Part shown: piece after piece, positions 1 to 11,999 of the stretch
How positions within the stretch are numbered: position 1 is the first letter of the stretch
How the letters are laid out: every line of letters begins with the position of its first letter
NCBI GenBank assembly: GCA_022702705.1
Contig: CM040427.1
Span: 75,383,283-75,447,282 of the forward strand
Source of the DNA: Papilionanthe hookeriana x Papilionanthe teres
Taxonomy: Eukaryota > Streptophyta > Magnoliopsida > Asparagales > Orchidaceae
Direction: 5' to 3'
DNA: 64,000 nucleotides
Program-made: the position numbers and the translations under genes
Notes under the pieces: generated by a model
What the model saw: the letters and a program-made list of their open reading frames with translations, nothing else
Databases searched by the model: none
Told to the model about the DNA's origin: nothing

Positions 1-26
1 AATCTTAACCTTTTTTCCTTGGGTCA
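1..26 (-). mobile_element. U3 end of an Athila-like LTR (3' LTR of a minus-strand element, cut by the window edge)
   Basis: Read on the minus strand, this is the first 26 bases of an LTR (TGACCCAAGG...). The same start is seen at 35268 and 61275 (+) and 5039 (-). Purine-rich DNA lies next to it at 27-40 (GGGGGGATTT on the minus strand), as expected of a polypurine tract just upstream of a 3' LTR. The rest of the LTR lies outside the window. Confidence 0.6.
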
Positions 27-1470
27 AAATCCCCCCAAACTTTAACCATTACTTGTTCTCAAGTAATATTTAATACTACATAAAAGTTATAATTCATTGT
101 GGTAAAGTTTTAATTTAGAAGTACTATAATTTTGATTTAAATAAATATTATAGAAAAAATTCTTAGAAATAATTTTCAAGTAATTAGATTAATTCTGCAG
201 GTATAAGGCTATCTAGTCATCAAGTTTAAGATTTATAGTTCTCTATTTATTTCAAGAATGACTATATGTTGCAATATCAATTCACTTAGAATATTCAGAA
301 GATAGGAAATTCATGAGAATTCTATTAAGTAAAGAAACTAGTCATAAATATAAGTTCAGAAATGCTTTAAGTTTTCTCTTTAGGTTAATCCAAGTGAAGC
401 CAATTTTTGATAAGGCATTTCCTCAAGCTTTTCCTCACTTACTTTTTTCTTTTGGATTATTTTTCAATCCTATATATTTTTCTTTTCTTTTCAGGGATTT
501 TTTTTCAATCTTTTTTCTTTTTCTTTCTTTTTCTTTTTCTTTTTCAAGTGAGGATTACTATATCTGGATAGTCTGTTAATAATTTTGAACTTCACTCTTC
601 TTTTTCTAAATTTAAAAATTTCAAACATTCTTTATCTTATATGTACTTCATAGTTTTTACATTATTGAATCCCAATCTTTTCTTTCTCAACTAAATTTCT
701 GAGATTATTAATATTTCAAAATATAGTTTTCTTTACTTTAAATAGTTAACTATATTCTTATCCTTTTATAATAAATATCTTAATCTACAAAATTGATTTT
801 CATTACCAAAAATATTTCTTTGAATTCTCTATAATATTTAGATAAAATCTAAACATAGTTATCTGAATTAAATTTTATCACAAAAATCATATTATAACTT
901 TTGAAAATATGTTATTTGAGAACATATAATAGTTAATATTTTTCTCCCCTCCCCCAAACTTAAAGTTTTCTATAATTGAAATAATACAGGGTAGAAAGAA
1001 AAATTCTAAATATAAAAAATTCATACATTTGCATTTTAGGCATTTTTGTCTCTTTTGAAATTCGCAGGTTTTTTTCAAAATTTCTAACTTCAACTGACCT
1101 GTATTAGAAAACTTTTCTACACACATAACAGTTTATAAAATTTGCTGGGGTAATGAAATTTTAAAACAAGTGAATAAAACTAAACATTAACAACAACAAA
1201 CTAACTACACTACACAGGACATATGCATTTCACAACATAGAACAACAATTTACTATTTTAAACTAAAATGTTCACAATTACAATTACAAATATCACAAAC
1301 ATCAAGAAATGAGAATGCAAACTGCCAAACCAAACATATATCCCAGAAACAAGCATAATCCACAGAATACAATAAAAATCAAAGTACAACAACAAAACTA
1401 AAACAAATAACTACAACACATCACATCACTATCACAAAGATCAATTAAAACCCCATACAACATCCTCTTC
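27..1470 (-). mobile_element. 3' untranslated/internal part of the Athila-like element
   Basis: AT-rich DNA between the 3' LTR and the transposon-protein ORF. It aligns by eye with 34313-35267 and 39051-39388, which sit in the same place next to related LTRs. Shared landmarks are a run of C followed by AAACTTAA, a CTCAAGTAAT block, and a pyrimidine run at 470-545. The short open frames here are not conserved between copies, so no gene is called. Confidence 0.55.
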
Positions 1471-1473
1471 ACC

Positions 1474-2598
1474 CTAGTCAGCAGGAGGATTAGGCTGATA
1501 CTGAGTATACTGGGGGCATTTTGGAAAAATGACATCAGGCTCTCCTCTGTAGTACCTGGCCTGAGCGTCATAATATGCCATCTCAAAATCAGAGTGCCTC
1601 TGAAGATACTCACTATCATGATCGTGTCTTCTCTCTAACCCTTCAATCCTGTGATCAATTCTTTCCAATTTTTCATCCAACTGTTCAAAACTTTTCCTCT
1701 GTAGGGTCATGGCATTCATCAGATCATATAAGGTAGGGGGACTAGAGGCAGGAGGGTCATAGCTAGTAGAAGGAATGTCTCTACTAGTAGAAGGTGCCTT
1801 GCTCCTACTCCTTGTTCTCCATTCCTCATGGGATTCATAAGTCTTTATATTTGCTTTACTAATGGGTTTCATCGGATACACCCATTCCTCACAATCTCTT
1901 GTTTCAACTCCAGATAATTGACAAAGTACATTAATAAGGCCAGGATGCCCCAAATATCCACTTGTCTCACTCTTTATAGTGGCCATAATGTTCTTAAAAA
2001 TGATTCTCCCCACATTAATGCTTCTGTTGTTCTGAATACAGAAATTCAGAACAACTCTATCTCTCAAGACTTCACTGTGATGGTAGGTAGGTAGCAAAGT
2101 CGAACAAATGAAATAATGTCATGCTTTAGCAGTGGCATTCATCATGGACAATGGAAATTTAATCCATTCACAATTTTTAATTTTCCAAACTCCTTTCCCA
2201 TCAGTGAGAAAGTCGATAACATCGTTCAACGGATCTTCCATTGTTCCAAATATTTCATACTCTCTAGAAAAATAATCGTGAAGCTCGTAAAAAGCATTAA
2301 TGCGATTAGCATTAAAGTCGACAGAGAATCCTTTTACTTGGACTGGTTCATCCTCGAGTTGAGTAAGATTGGAGTAGAACTCTCTCACCACTTCGATAGC
2401 AGCTCTGTTGGTTGTGTAGCAAAAGTTCTCACATCCTCGCTCTTTAATAACTCGTTCCACTTCTCCTCCAGGATTTTCGAAAACTCTATCTTGGATACAC
2501 TTCTTACTTTGAAAGATTGAAGTATACCTTAATTTTTCTTTCGCATTTATGAATCGAGTCTCATCGTGTTCGAGTCTTCTCTTTTGTCGTGGAGCCAT
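1474..2598 (-). pseudogene. Athila-like 3' ORF, putative plant transposon protein (Transposase_32 type), one nonsense codon
   Basis: Single minus-strand frame of 375 codons starting at ATG 2598 (MAPRQKRR) and ending at 1474. A TGA at 2119-2121 splits it. The copy at 39389-40411 has Trp there (KAWHYFI versus KA*HYFI). Recognisable stretches are KKCIQDRVFENPGG, VREFYSNL, HHSEVLRDRVVLNFCIQN and a charged, probably coiled-coil C-terminus. The family is the plant putative transposon protein domain (I believe Pfam PF20167), of unknown biochemical role. It sits where an env-like ORF would be, between pol and the 3' LTR. The upstream region at 2880-3170 resembles the element's own U3. Confidence 0.75.
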
Positions 2599-2619
2599 TG
2601 TTTGATCTATCAAAATCAC

Positions 2620-3200
2620 AAAAATCCAAACTAATCTTCAAAATAATAATACAATGACTTCTAAATGGGGTTTAAAGCAATCTAAAACAAGTTCTTTGAA
2701 TTCCTTCCAAGTCTTTTCTCCACATTTTCAAATTTCTCAAAATTTCTTAATATGGAAGAAATTCATGGTGGAAATAAAAAATTTTTACATAGGAGTGAAG
2801 CTTTTACCAAGGGAAGATGAAATCCGGTGTTATAATTTGTTGAAATCTCTCCAAATCTGAGATCTATCAAGCCCTAGGTCAACTTTTCGGGTAAAACGAC
2901 GAAGAAGAAGATGAACAGTGGCATTTGACCGGTCAAAATCGCGGTAAATATGTATTTTTCGCGATCTCGCCGTCGGCAGGGTCGTGTGCGCCGTCGGTGG
3001 GCTCTATTGAATTAAATTCCATTCTTCTCGGGAAAGTTGCGCCGTCAGCGGCCTTGAGCTCGCCGTCGGCGAGATTCTAAAAAATTGATCATTTTTCAAA
3101 TTTTTGCGATTTCGATCAATTTTAAGCCTCGTCGTCATCCGTTCGATCATTATAAGCATATATTTTAGTGATTAAATGATGTACTAATACAAATAAACAT
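2620..3200 (-). promoter_or_regulatory. GC-rich, U3-like upstream region of the transposon-protein ORF
   Basis: The minus strand carries repeated GCCGACGGCG words and a TTTCCCGAGA block, in the same order as the U3 part of the LTR at 61450-61640. It then runs into a leader (AGGGCTTGATAGATCTC) that is also found before the ORF at 40411. A promoter role is inferred from the resemblance only. Confidence 0.4.
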
Positions 3201-3460
3201 ACACAAAACAAAACTTCACAATTATATATTGAATCCAAGTGTTTACAACACACAATACATAACATTCATAAAAAAGTATTTTTCAACCTAAATCTATCTA
3301 ATCAGCATCGCAATCCAAACCACAACACTCAAAATACTGAGAACAAACATTTCATTCATTATCTCATCTATACTGAGATTAAAAAGCAAACTATGAAAGT
3401 AAACACACAAACAAAGTTCAAATCAAACATAACATAAATAAACAAATAAGCAAATCAATT

Positions 3461-4624
3461 CTACCACTCTTCAGAATCTGTACTGGTTTCTCCTCTGATA
3501 TCAAACATTGCTTGAACATGGAGGAACATGTTGTAAAAAGGTCTAAATGGAAATTCTTCAGTTGAATCTTCATCAATCCATCCCATCTTCTTCATTAAGC
3601 GTATCAGACTCGCTTCAAATTGCCCAGTATGATCAAAATGCTCATTCATCCTCCAATCAATATGGTCAAAGAAATCAGACATATTATTAACTGTACTCAT
3701 TAAATTTTGTACCTACTTCTCCAGATTCTTGATTCGGTGTAAGATCATCGGTGTCTTTTCCGTTATTAGAGGTTGAATAGGAACAAAATTCTGAGATACT
3801 TGATCCATGATCACGCCCGTGTGATTCTCCTTATCATTGGCTGGGAACATATGAGTTGGGTCTAAAGGTTTCCAAGGTAGCAGAATTTTCTCCCAAATCT
3901 CGTACGAAACTTGAAACAAACTACATATTAAAAATATTGTGGAAAGATGTCTAAGCCCTTGAGATGATCCTTGAACGATCAGGCCAAAAACAGACTTCAC
4001 AATTATTGATCCAATTTCAATGGGTTATCCCATTTGAATGCAGTAGTTCAAAATTACACTTTCTTTCGTGATTTTGTCAATTTTCATCGTCGGCAATAAT
4101 TTTGCAGATATGAAAAAGTGTCAATTCTTTGAAACGGGATTTAAAAGTGTTGCAGAAAAATTAACGTACCTGTTTTCTCTAACTTCCCAGTCATCGGTTT
4201 CGTCCGTCAAATATTGGTATATTTCATTCATATTGTCTCTCGTCGGCACGAAATTTGAATAGTTGCAGACAGGAACATTCTCAAGCATGTATAACTCATT
4301 AATTCTTCCATAATTGAATGTTATCCACCTACCTCGCACATAGACGCTTCCTTGGTTGATTCCATGTAAATTGGCGTAGAATTCTTTAACCACTGGAACG
4401 ACTACTGCGGCAGTAGTATAGCAAAAAACTTCCCATCTTTGCAGCACAATCATTTCTTCAATTGGTGATGAAGAATTACATAATCCTCTGTTGACGAATC
4501 CTCTTTCCTTAATTAGCCTTCTCTTGGACATCACCTTGTTGAAAAGTCACTGCGCCTCGGCAATGACGAACTTTCTCTGATTGTATACTTGAAATCTAGG
4601 GTAATCTACTGAATTGGAGGCCAT
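3461..4624 (-). pseudogene. Second tandem copy of the putative plant transposon protein ORF, several stops
   Basis: One minus-strand frame from ATG 4624 (MASNSVDYPRF) to 3461, 388 codons. It is interrupted by in-frame stops after EAQ (about 4549), at 4121 (TGA), near 4035 and at 3713. Conserved pieces are KERGFVNRG, VVKEFYANLHG, YGRINELY and VILNYCIQM. The stop at 4121 falls on the same conserved Trp codon that is TGA in the neighbouring copy at 2119. The two ORFs are head-to-tail on one strand with a 3' UTR-like AT-rich spacer between them (3170-3460, resembling 1140-1470), so they look like a tandem gene pair of one element. Divergence between them is high, so the pair is old. Confidence 0.7.
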
Positions 4625-4693
4625 TAGAGAGGAATTGAAAGTGGTTTCCATTCGTTTTTGGGATTTGAAGTGTTTAGGAACCGTCCATGGGAG

Positions 4694-4699
4694 TTTATA
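4694..4699 (-). promoter_or_regulatory. TATA-like box of the second transposon-protein ORF
   Basis: TATAAA on the minus strand, 70 bases before ATG 4624, within CCCTTATAAACTCCC and just after the GC-rich U3-like cassette. The spacing fits a plant promoter; no transcript evidence is available. Confidence 0.35.
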
Positions 4700-4739
4700 A
4701 GGGATGAATTCACTAAAAATTGCCAAAATCCGCCATTTC

Positions 4740-5039
4740 GAACTTGAAAACTGCCCACTCGCCGATCCCGCTGTCGGCGGCCTCGAAGGCGCCGTCGGTG
4801 AGCCTTATGCAATTAATTTCAGGGCTCTCAAGAAAAACCCGCTGTCGGCTCCCTAGGTAAATTTTTTATAATTTAGTCCTTTTGCTCCAAATTCGCTCCT
4901 TTTTGTATAATTTCGCTACATTGTCCTTAAATCTTCATACATGCAGAAAAACACCAAAAATACTCTTCTTTAAAGTGCAATATCCTTAAAATCAGTATAA
5001 AATAAGCATGAAAATCTTAACATTTTTTTCCTTTGTTCA
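4740..5039 (-). mobile_element. Athila-like LTR start fragment
   Basis: On the minus strand it begins TGAACAAAGG at 5039 and continues with the same order of blocks as the LTR at 61275: CATGCTTATTTTA, CACTTTAAAGAAG, a GGAGCAAATTTGG-like block, then GCCGACGGCG words. It passes straight into the leader and TATA box of the ORF at 4624 rather than into the rest of an LTR, so it is either a truncated LTR or a duplicated U3 used as a promoter. Confidence 0.6.
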
Positions 5040-5349
5040 ACTGGTTAGCAAGAAAGGGTCATTTCGGTGTGGAGGTCAGCATACATCCTGTTCGGGTGCT
5101 CAAACTATTACTAGATGGTGATCTTCTGGACATTCCTTACATTAGAAGCTCAATTCACTTCCTCTGGAACTGTTGGGTGAGCTTGTTGCTTCTATTTTTT
5201 TATTAGTATGGTTTTACACTTGATAATCTTGGATAAATTTTATCCTAGTTTTCTCTGGTTTCAATTGATCTTTGCAGTTCTCTCATCTTGTCAATCTCTC
5301 AATTTCTTTACAAGAAAACTTTTTGAGGCTTCATGGAGGATGCTGACTT

Positions 5350-5880
5350 TCGTGGCGCTACCAAGGGTTGTATGTTTGTTGCGTGGTAGTGTTGTTGATG
5401 ACTACACCTCGTGTTTTAGTGGTGTTATTCGTGATATTATACTCATATTTGATGATGTTATTGATGAGTATACGAGTGTTATTGAAGGTTGTACCCCGAG
5501 TTGTGGTATTATTCGTGATTGTATCCTCCTTCTTGGAAGTATTACTGACGTTTCTGCTGGTATTGTTGATAGTTATTTCTTGTGGTTTGATGATATTTTT
5601 GGGGGGTCTATACCACATTTTTCGTGGTGTTATTTGTTGTTGTATTCCGCATTTTGGTGGTAGTCTTTTTGAATGGCATGCTGGTGTTATCAAAAGTTGT
5701 ATCTCACGTTATGATGGTGTTATTTAGGGCGATACCACGTGGTTTGATGGTTTTATTGAAGGTTGTATCTTACGTTCTCGTGGTGGTATACATGGGTTTA
5801 ATCCCCCACCCACACATTCTGATGGTGCTATTAAGTGTGATACCACCATATTATTCGTGGTGTTTTCCATGCTATGACTG
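5350..5880. repeat. Diverged tandem repeat rich in GTGGTGTTATT and GGTTGTA words
   Basis: At least ten imperfect units of about 40-50 bases, each with versions of GGTTGTAtc...GTGGTGTTATT(c)GTGAT. Long open frames occur on both strands here because the repeat lacks stops, not because of coding. Nothing else is seen between 5040 and 6180. Confidence 0.5.
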
Positions 5881-6179
5881 AAGCCCTACACTGCTCGACA
5901 CATAACTGCTAGTTCTACTTTCTTCTCGATTATTTTCAAAATTTTCTTCATAAGATTTCTGACTTTTATTTTCCTTTTTGGGTATACATGTATTTTTTTT
6001 TGGTAGGGTTTTGTATGCAGTGTACTCAATCTAGGGTTGTGCGAGCATGTGGGGCAGACTAACTTGAACTGGTTGCAATTTATGGATTCATTATTAAAAG
6101 AGAACCATCGATGAGGGGCGTGTGTGTTGGAGATGTTTCACATGTTCTTTTTATGTGTGAGATAGTGGCAATAGAAGTT

Positions 6180-6900
6180 GGGTGTGTGGCTACGATAACA
6201 ACAGATCGAGAGGAAGATTTGGGACGCAGTGCTAGGGCATGGATAGGTCTAGCACGAGTAATACTAGGGGAGGTAGTGGTGTGAATAGGAGAAATGGGCT
6301 GAGTTCATTATTGGGATGAGAGAGAGAACATGTTTGGACTGGGTTGTGTGACCTTATAGCGACCTTTGCTGGCTACAACAGCTTTAGGGAAGAGAATATG
6401 GAAGAGAGGACGAGAATTTTGAAACTTAGTCGGAGTGATGGAGACTTGAGAAAGCCTCTATTATGAGGGCTATTCGTTCCTCACATACATGTGTACAAGG
6501 CGGAGAGCCATGGAATGTGCCATGGCAAAGGAGAAGAGCACAAGAGATAGATAATGATTATTATTATTATTTTGATTTGATTATTTCTTAAAATAAGTTG
6601 GCTTCAACTTGGTTTCGTTATCCAAATAATAAGTCCCTTATAGAACAGCGGTTAAGACATTCTGAAAGCCAATTTTGTTCGAAGTTGCATTAGTGGGTCT
6701 TCATTTTTATCATATCGCAATTTGTTTATGCGATAAATAACTATCGGATATATTTGGGGCTTCGGATACATTAACCGCGCCCATTTTGCAATCGAACATT
6801 CGATGTTGCTTATGAAGCAAGCAGGAAGTTTAGTCATAAAGCTCCATTCAGTTTCTTCAATCATTGAAAATTTTTGGGAAAGTTGCTTATTGAAGTTTAA
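6180..6900 (+). other. MATE upstream region, duplicated before the second MATE copy
   Basis: Parts of this region (for example GAGAAATGGGCTGAG and GTTGGGATGAG-like stretches at about 6265-6350) recur at 15590-15680. The stretch from 6895 to 7100 recurs at 16510-16735. The duplication therefore covered about 1 kb of 5' flank as well as the gene. No gene is seen here. Confidence 0.5.
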
Positions 6901-7075
6901 AAAATGACGGTATTTTAAATTGCGGTTCCCGACTCTATGCGTAAATGCAATAAACGGCAGTTTCCAGACTTAACATCGGCGTACAACACTGGAAACTCCA
7001 TTAAGAACAACTTCCACCTGGCAGTAAGGAACTTACCTCCTTATTATTATATTTCCCACTAAAAGTTCCCTTATT

Positions 7076-7083
7076 TATATAAA
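7076..7083 (+). promoter_or_regulatory. TATA box of the MATE gene
   Basis: TATATAAA, 71 bases before the start codon at 7147. Transcription would begin near 7110, leaving a short leader of about 35 bases. Confidence 0.6.
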
Positions 7084-7146
7084 GGATAGAAGAAAAAGAG
7101 AGTGGGACAGGGAGAGTCAAACGGAAGGAGAAATTATCAGATATCA

Positions 7147-9570
7147 ATGGAGAAAATGGATGGAATGTCGACGGAGGTAAAGAGGCAGATGCGCCTTGCA
7201 ATGCCGCTTACAATTGCAAATTTGCTTATGTTTGCCCTCCAATTCGTATCAATAATGTTGGTGGGCCATATAAGTCACCAGAAGCTCGCCGGCGCCTCCA
7301 TAGCCATTTCCTTCGTCAATTCCCTCGGGTTCTCAGTGCTCGTACGCCCTCCTCCTTTATTTTACTTATTTTAAAGCATAGATGTGTGGTCGTTAATGCT
7401 CAAATTTTCTGTTAGTAGATGTGAAATCTTATGAAAATAACATAGCAAATTATCGGAGATGAGCCGCAGCAGTTTAAATTTGATAGCTTGCAAAAAGCTT
7501 CCGCCTTAATTGGTATTTATGGCAGTTTCACTCAAATTATTGAACCTGCTTGGAGCTGTTCAATGTCTAGATAAGCATAAATCCAAGCAGAGCAGATTTC
7601 AACCTTATTAACAAAGCTTTGTCTATGATAATTTTCTTCTTATAAACGCCCAAAGTTCTAGCTGTTCAAAAAAAAAAAAGAGTATTCATGATTTGTCTTT
7701 CTTTTGTCCGTGATTTATATAGATGGGGGTAAGCTCTGCATTAGACACCTTATGTGGGCAATCGTTTGGAGCAGAGAACTACAAGATGGTAGGCTTACAT
7801 CTACAAAGAGCGATGGTGATATGTGTCGTAGTGAGCATTCCACTTGCCTTTGCAATGGCTTTCTCTGGTACTATCCTCACACTGCTCCGCCAAGTCTCAG
7901 AAATATCAATGGCTGCTCAATCCTACGCTCAGTTGATGATACCTTCACTATTCGCCTACGGCCTTATACAGTGCATCCTCAGGTTCTTGCAAGCTCAAAA
8001 AATCGTGGTCCCCATAATGCTTAGCGCTGGAATGACAGCCATTTTCCACTGCGTCAATTGTTGGTTCTTCACCTTTAAAACAGGGCTTGGTTATCGAGGA
8101 GCCGCACTTTCAGTATCAATATCTTATCTGTTCAATTTGTTGCTATTAGTACTCTATGTTATTTTTTCTCCTTCCTGCAAATCAACATGGACTGGATTTT
8201 CTAGAGGGGCTTTTGATGGCTTATGGGGCTTCCTTAAGCTCGCCATACCTTCAACTTTAATGGTTTGGTAAGTACAATGAACGTCTTTTTTTTTCACTAC
8301 CTTTGATACTCACTTCTTTTGGCCCTTACATGAGATATGTTTGCAGTTTTCAAAACTGGCAATTTGAGTTATTGTTGCTGCTTGCCGGACTTCTTACAAA
8401 TCCAGAGCTCCAAACATCGTTAATGTCAATCAGGTAATTATTAAAATGGATAAAATTCATCAGCATAATCTTATTTAATTAAAATTATTTAGTGTTAAAC
8501 GTGGTTAATTGATTCCATTTGTACAGCCAAAATATTTCTTCACTGGTGTATGTAATTCCACTTGGTGTCAGTGGAGCAGTAAGGTTAGCTGACTTTATTT
8601 CATTTTTTTTTTCATTCTTTAAAATCATAAGAAACACCAGAAGAATCATTCGGATTTTGCTTCATTTTTCTTTCAGCACCCGAATATCAAATGAATTGGG
8701 TGCAAAAAATCCGAGGGCTGCTGTGCTCGCTGTACTATCTGCAGCGATAAGCATAATTATTGAAGGTCTGGTTGTGGGATTTGGGATGATCGGTGGACGG
8801 CAATTGTGGGGACATGCTTATACCAGTGAGAGAGAAGTTGTGAATGCTGTGGCTGCAATGGTTCCATGGATTGCTCTATCGCATTGCATAGATGGATTCC
8901 AATGCGTGCTTTTAGGTATTTTAATGTTCTGCACCAACGATAAAGAAGGATTAATTGCTTCTGTGCTTGTTCTATTATTTTTGAATGTTATTAAATGCTT
9001 GTGAAAATTGTGAAGATGTATTTATGTAAATTCAGGCACAATTCGAGGAAGCGGAAAACAGAAGGTTGGAGCTTTTGTTTGCCTTGGTTCTTACTACATC
9101 GTTGGAATTCCAGCTTCTATTCTTCTTGGTTTTGTTTTCCATTTGGGAGTAAAGGTAATTAGTTCACATTTATTTACCCTTTCGGCAATAAATATTAATA
9201 TAACCATAACTTTAAGTTAACAAACTAGTGCTGATCAAATGTATAGGGTCTTTGGATTGGAAATGTATGTGCAATTTTTGTTCAAGACTTAGTGCTTTTA
9301 ACCATGACAGTCTTCACCGACTGGGAGAAGCAAGTAAGTTTTCTATAACTTCCTTTTAATGTCAGGTTTATATGTCTTCTAAGATTTTATATAGTTAATT
9401 AATTCTTTCTTTCTTTCTTTTTTTCTTTATAACAGGTTGCAAAGGCCACGGAAAGAGTTCAACTCTCCGAGAAGCCGTCAAACCCGTTGACATCAGATCC
9501 CAATTATTGGATATTTAATACACACGCTTTTGTATCTTCAATGTCCATCTCCATTGACCTATCCCAGTGA
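7147..9570 (+). CDS. MATE family efflux transporter (DETOXIFICATION-like), eight exons
   Basis: Multidrug and toxic compound extrusion transporter, a membrane antiporter that usually exports or stores secondary metabolites or xenobiotics using a proton gradient. Spliced from 7147-7341, 7723-8267, 8347-8433, 8527-8583, 8677-8915, 9036-9154, 9247-9333 and 9436-9570. All introns are GT-AG with matching phases, giving 487 residues, the normal family length. Family landmarks: LAMPLTIANLL in helix 1, LDTLCGQSFGA (72-82), RFLQAQKIVVP (152-162), GLGYRGAALS (186-195), RISNELGAKNPRA (297 on) and GVKGLWIGN. Hydrophobic segments fit twelve helices. The first in-frame ATG after the TATA box was taken as the start. 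It resembles the DTX1-19 type clade; the substrate cannot be told. No disabling change was found. Confidence 0.93.
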
Positions 9571-9693
9571 AAAATTTCCCAAATTTTCTTAAAATTAGGA
9601 AGTAGTAAGAATTGTCTGGTTTACTTAACATCCAAAATCTTTTTGTATAGCAAAAGTACATGCATTACCTAAGATACTTGCATGTAGAACATT

Positions 9694-9699
9694 AATAAA
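9694..9699 (+). terminator. Probable poly(A) signal of the MATE gene
   Basis: AATAAA about 125 bases after the TGA at 9568-9570, in an AT-rich stretch (ATTAATAAATAAATGAG). It is a plausible near-upstream element; plant signals are loose. Confidence 0.35.
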
Positions 9700-11830
9700 T
9701 AAATGAGATTGATTTGCTCCAAGCATGCCATTGATTGATGGTTGCTCAAATTAGTATCTGTGTGCTCATTGATGCAAACAAGACAATCTCCATTCACAAA
9801 ACAGATGGCGCCAAATGGTGAAACTTTGCTCATGATAGCGATACAAGGCATTTAGTAATGTTGTCATAAGCAAAAAAAATTCATGTGTATATTTCATGAT
9901 TATACTAAGAGAATAAAAAAAGAGTGAAAAGCTTTAAGTTTTTTTCTAATAAACATAAGAACATTATTGTTAATTCTTGATTTGCATTATTTTTAGGGGC
10001 ACAACATAGAGCATACATTCATCATATTATAATAAATATCTCAAGAAAGTTCAAAATTGATGTTTATCATTGGGATTATAACATAGGTTTCAAAGCTTAT
10101 AAAAGTGTTAAGTTCTTTTAGTAGCTAAACAAAATATGAGTGATAAATATCGTTGATCAACCCTACTAAAATTGTCGATCAAGTGAATTGAGTTGCCTTT
10201 GAATGGTGATTTGTTGTTTTCTTCCTTATGAATTAATACAACTTGATGACAATCAATATTTTATAGAGCTCTTATAATGTTACTATCATTGAATTTTTTT
10301 TTTATCAAGAGACTATTTGTTGATATTCTTTATGCACAATATGCAAATATATTTTCTTAATAGATACACAGTTTCAACTAATATTAAGGGATTTTAACAA
10401 AAGAAAGAAATAAAGAATCATGAAATAAAATAAAACCAACCAAAACATGTAACTTCTTCTTCATTCAATTAAAACATGTCAATTTCTTACAAATATTGAA
10501 ATTAAAATTTATACTAATGGATACTCATCAAGCTTATTGGAATACTATGTTTTCGTAGACTTAAAACTCATGCAAAGAGTTGAACAAAAACAAGGAAAGA
10601 ACCAGGGAATCTCTATTTCTTGTGGGAGAAAGAAAACGATAATAAAAAATATCCATTTTATATGGCTCCACAAATTTATATAGTGTTTTTTCTATATTAT
10701 AAAATAACTACTCACATCGATTCCAAAAAATTATATTGATAATTATTCAATAATAAAATGCTCGTCTCCAGATATATTCGTCTATATTCAGACATTATAA
10801 TTTAGCCTTCTAAGCTAAGCCTACTGAATTCAACCTTCATAACTCGATCTTTCGAGCTCAGTTTTATGAATTTGGAAGCCAGTGCTTAACAATTTGTCAA
10901 ATTGTTAGTGTAATCTGGCATGTTATTAGGTAACCGAGCAAAGCAACTTTATAGGGTCGCATGGCAAGTCTTTTTAGGAGTATATATTTAGCTCTTAAAT
11001 TCTCTTATATCTTTATAAGGTAGTCATAAAAATATCAACAGAATGAAAAAAATCCATTCGCCGTTTTGAAATGAAACTTATGTCTTTGCTCATCTATATA
11101 AATAAGTTTAAAATCTTTATTGATGGTCTTCTCATAGGCTAGTTAATCCATGATAAAAGTTATTTGATGATCTTTTTTTAAATCATGTGTGTGTGTTAGA
11201 AGTTTTTTTTTTTTGTTTAAATAATATAATTCTTACAGTTAATTAAGAGAGGTGCTTTCCCAATGTGTTGACGGACCATTTTCTTGGGATGCTCTTACTT
11301 GTTTCACCCTAGTTTGGTGGGTAGAAATTCTAAGGTTTGTGATACTTTCATGTTATTCACTTAAACTAATATTATAGTGAAATTTTATTAATCAATTCTT
11401 CATTTACATTCAATATGGCCAGTTGAAAATTTAAAAAATAATGTAATCTTTGGGATTTGAGAAAATCCATGGTGGAACAACAATGATAAAGTTCATTAAC
11501 TATGAGATTAGGGATATTGCTCTTCGAGTAGTGCTATCATTCTTTGGGGATTTCACCAACTTTAGGGAACTAAACTGGTTGATAACCCGTGTTTTTTTAT
11601 TGCCATCGGGAGGGGCTCAGGAAGAGAATTGTTCATGATAGTCACTATCTTAATTGTCACTTTGTAAACACTAGGTTTCTAAGATCCAAATCAAGGGAGA
11701 TACTTTCCTTGCAAGATTTACCTCTCAAAGTTAAATTAGGATTTTAAGCTTCAAAAGTTAAGTAGTAACTTTCAAAAATAACCAACAATCAAACTTTCAA
11801 GTTATATTTGAAACCAATAGGCTAGAAACT
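9700..11830. other. AT-rich intergenic spacer
   Basis: No conserved coding frame, repeat end or RNA gene is recognised. The short open frames at 9669-9851 and 11450-11638 show no family signature. Confidence 0.5.
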
Positions 11831-11839
11831 CTTCTCATT

Positions 11840-11980
11840 TAGAAGTTCACCTATTACTTGTGGGATCGATACACAGACAATATTCTATACTCTACTTGGA
11901 CAACAAATATACTTGTGTGGTTCATTAGTATTTTGCAGCATTTGGTCTGTATCAAGTTTTTTGCACCATTATCGGAAAAC
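11840..11980 (+). mobile_element. Fossil LTR end and primer-binding site (Athila-like)
   Basis: GTGGGATCGATACACAG at about 11860 resembles the LTR block GTGGGATCGATATCCAG at 62850. About 100 bases on, at 11955-11980, CAAGTTTTTTGCACCATTATCGG reads as a decayed CAAGTTTTTGGCGCCGTTGCCGG, the LTR end plus tRNA-Asp PBS seen at 63043-63067. Most differences are C-to-T or G-to-A, as expected of old methylated DNA. Confidence 0.45.
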
Positions 11981-11999
11981 ATATTAAATTTTTCAATTT

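Noticed and set aside
5208..5727. Hydrophobic open frames of 111-151 codons
   Set aside because: They cross the diverged tandem repeat in all frames; no start context or family signature.
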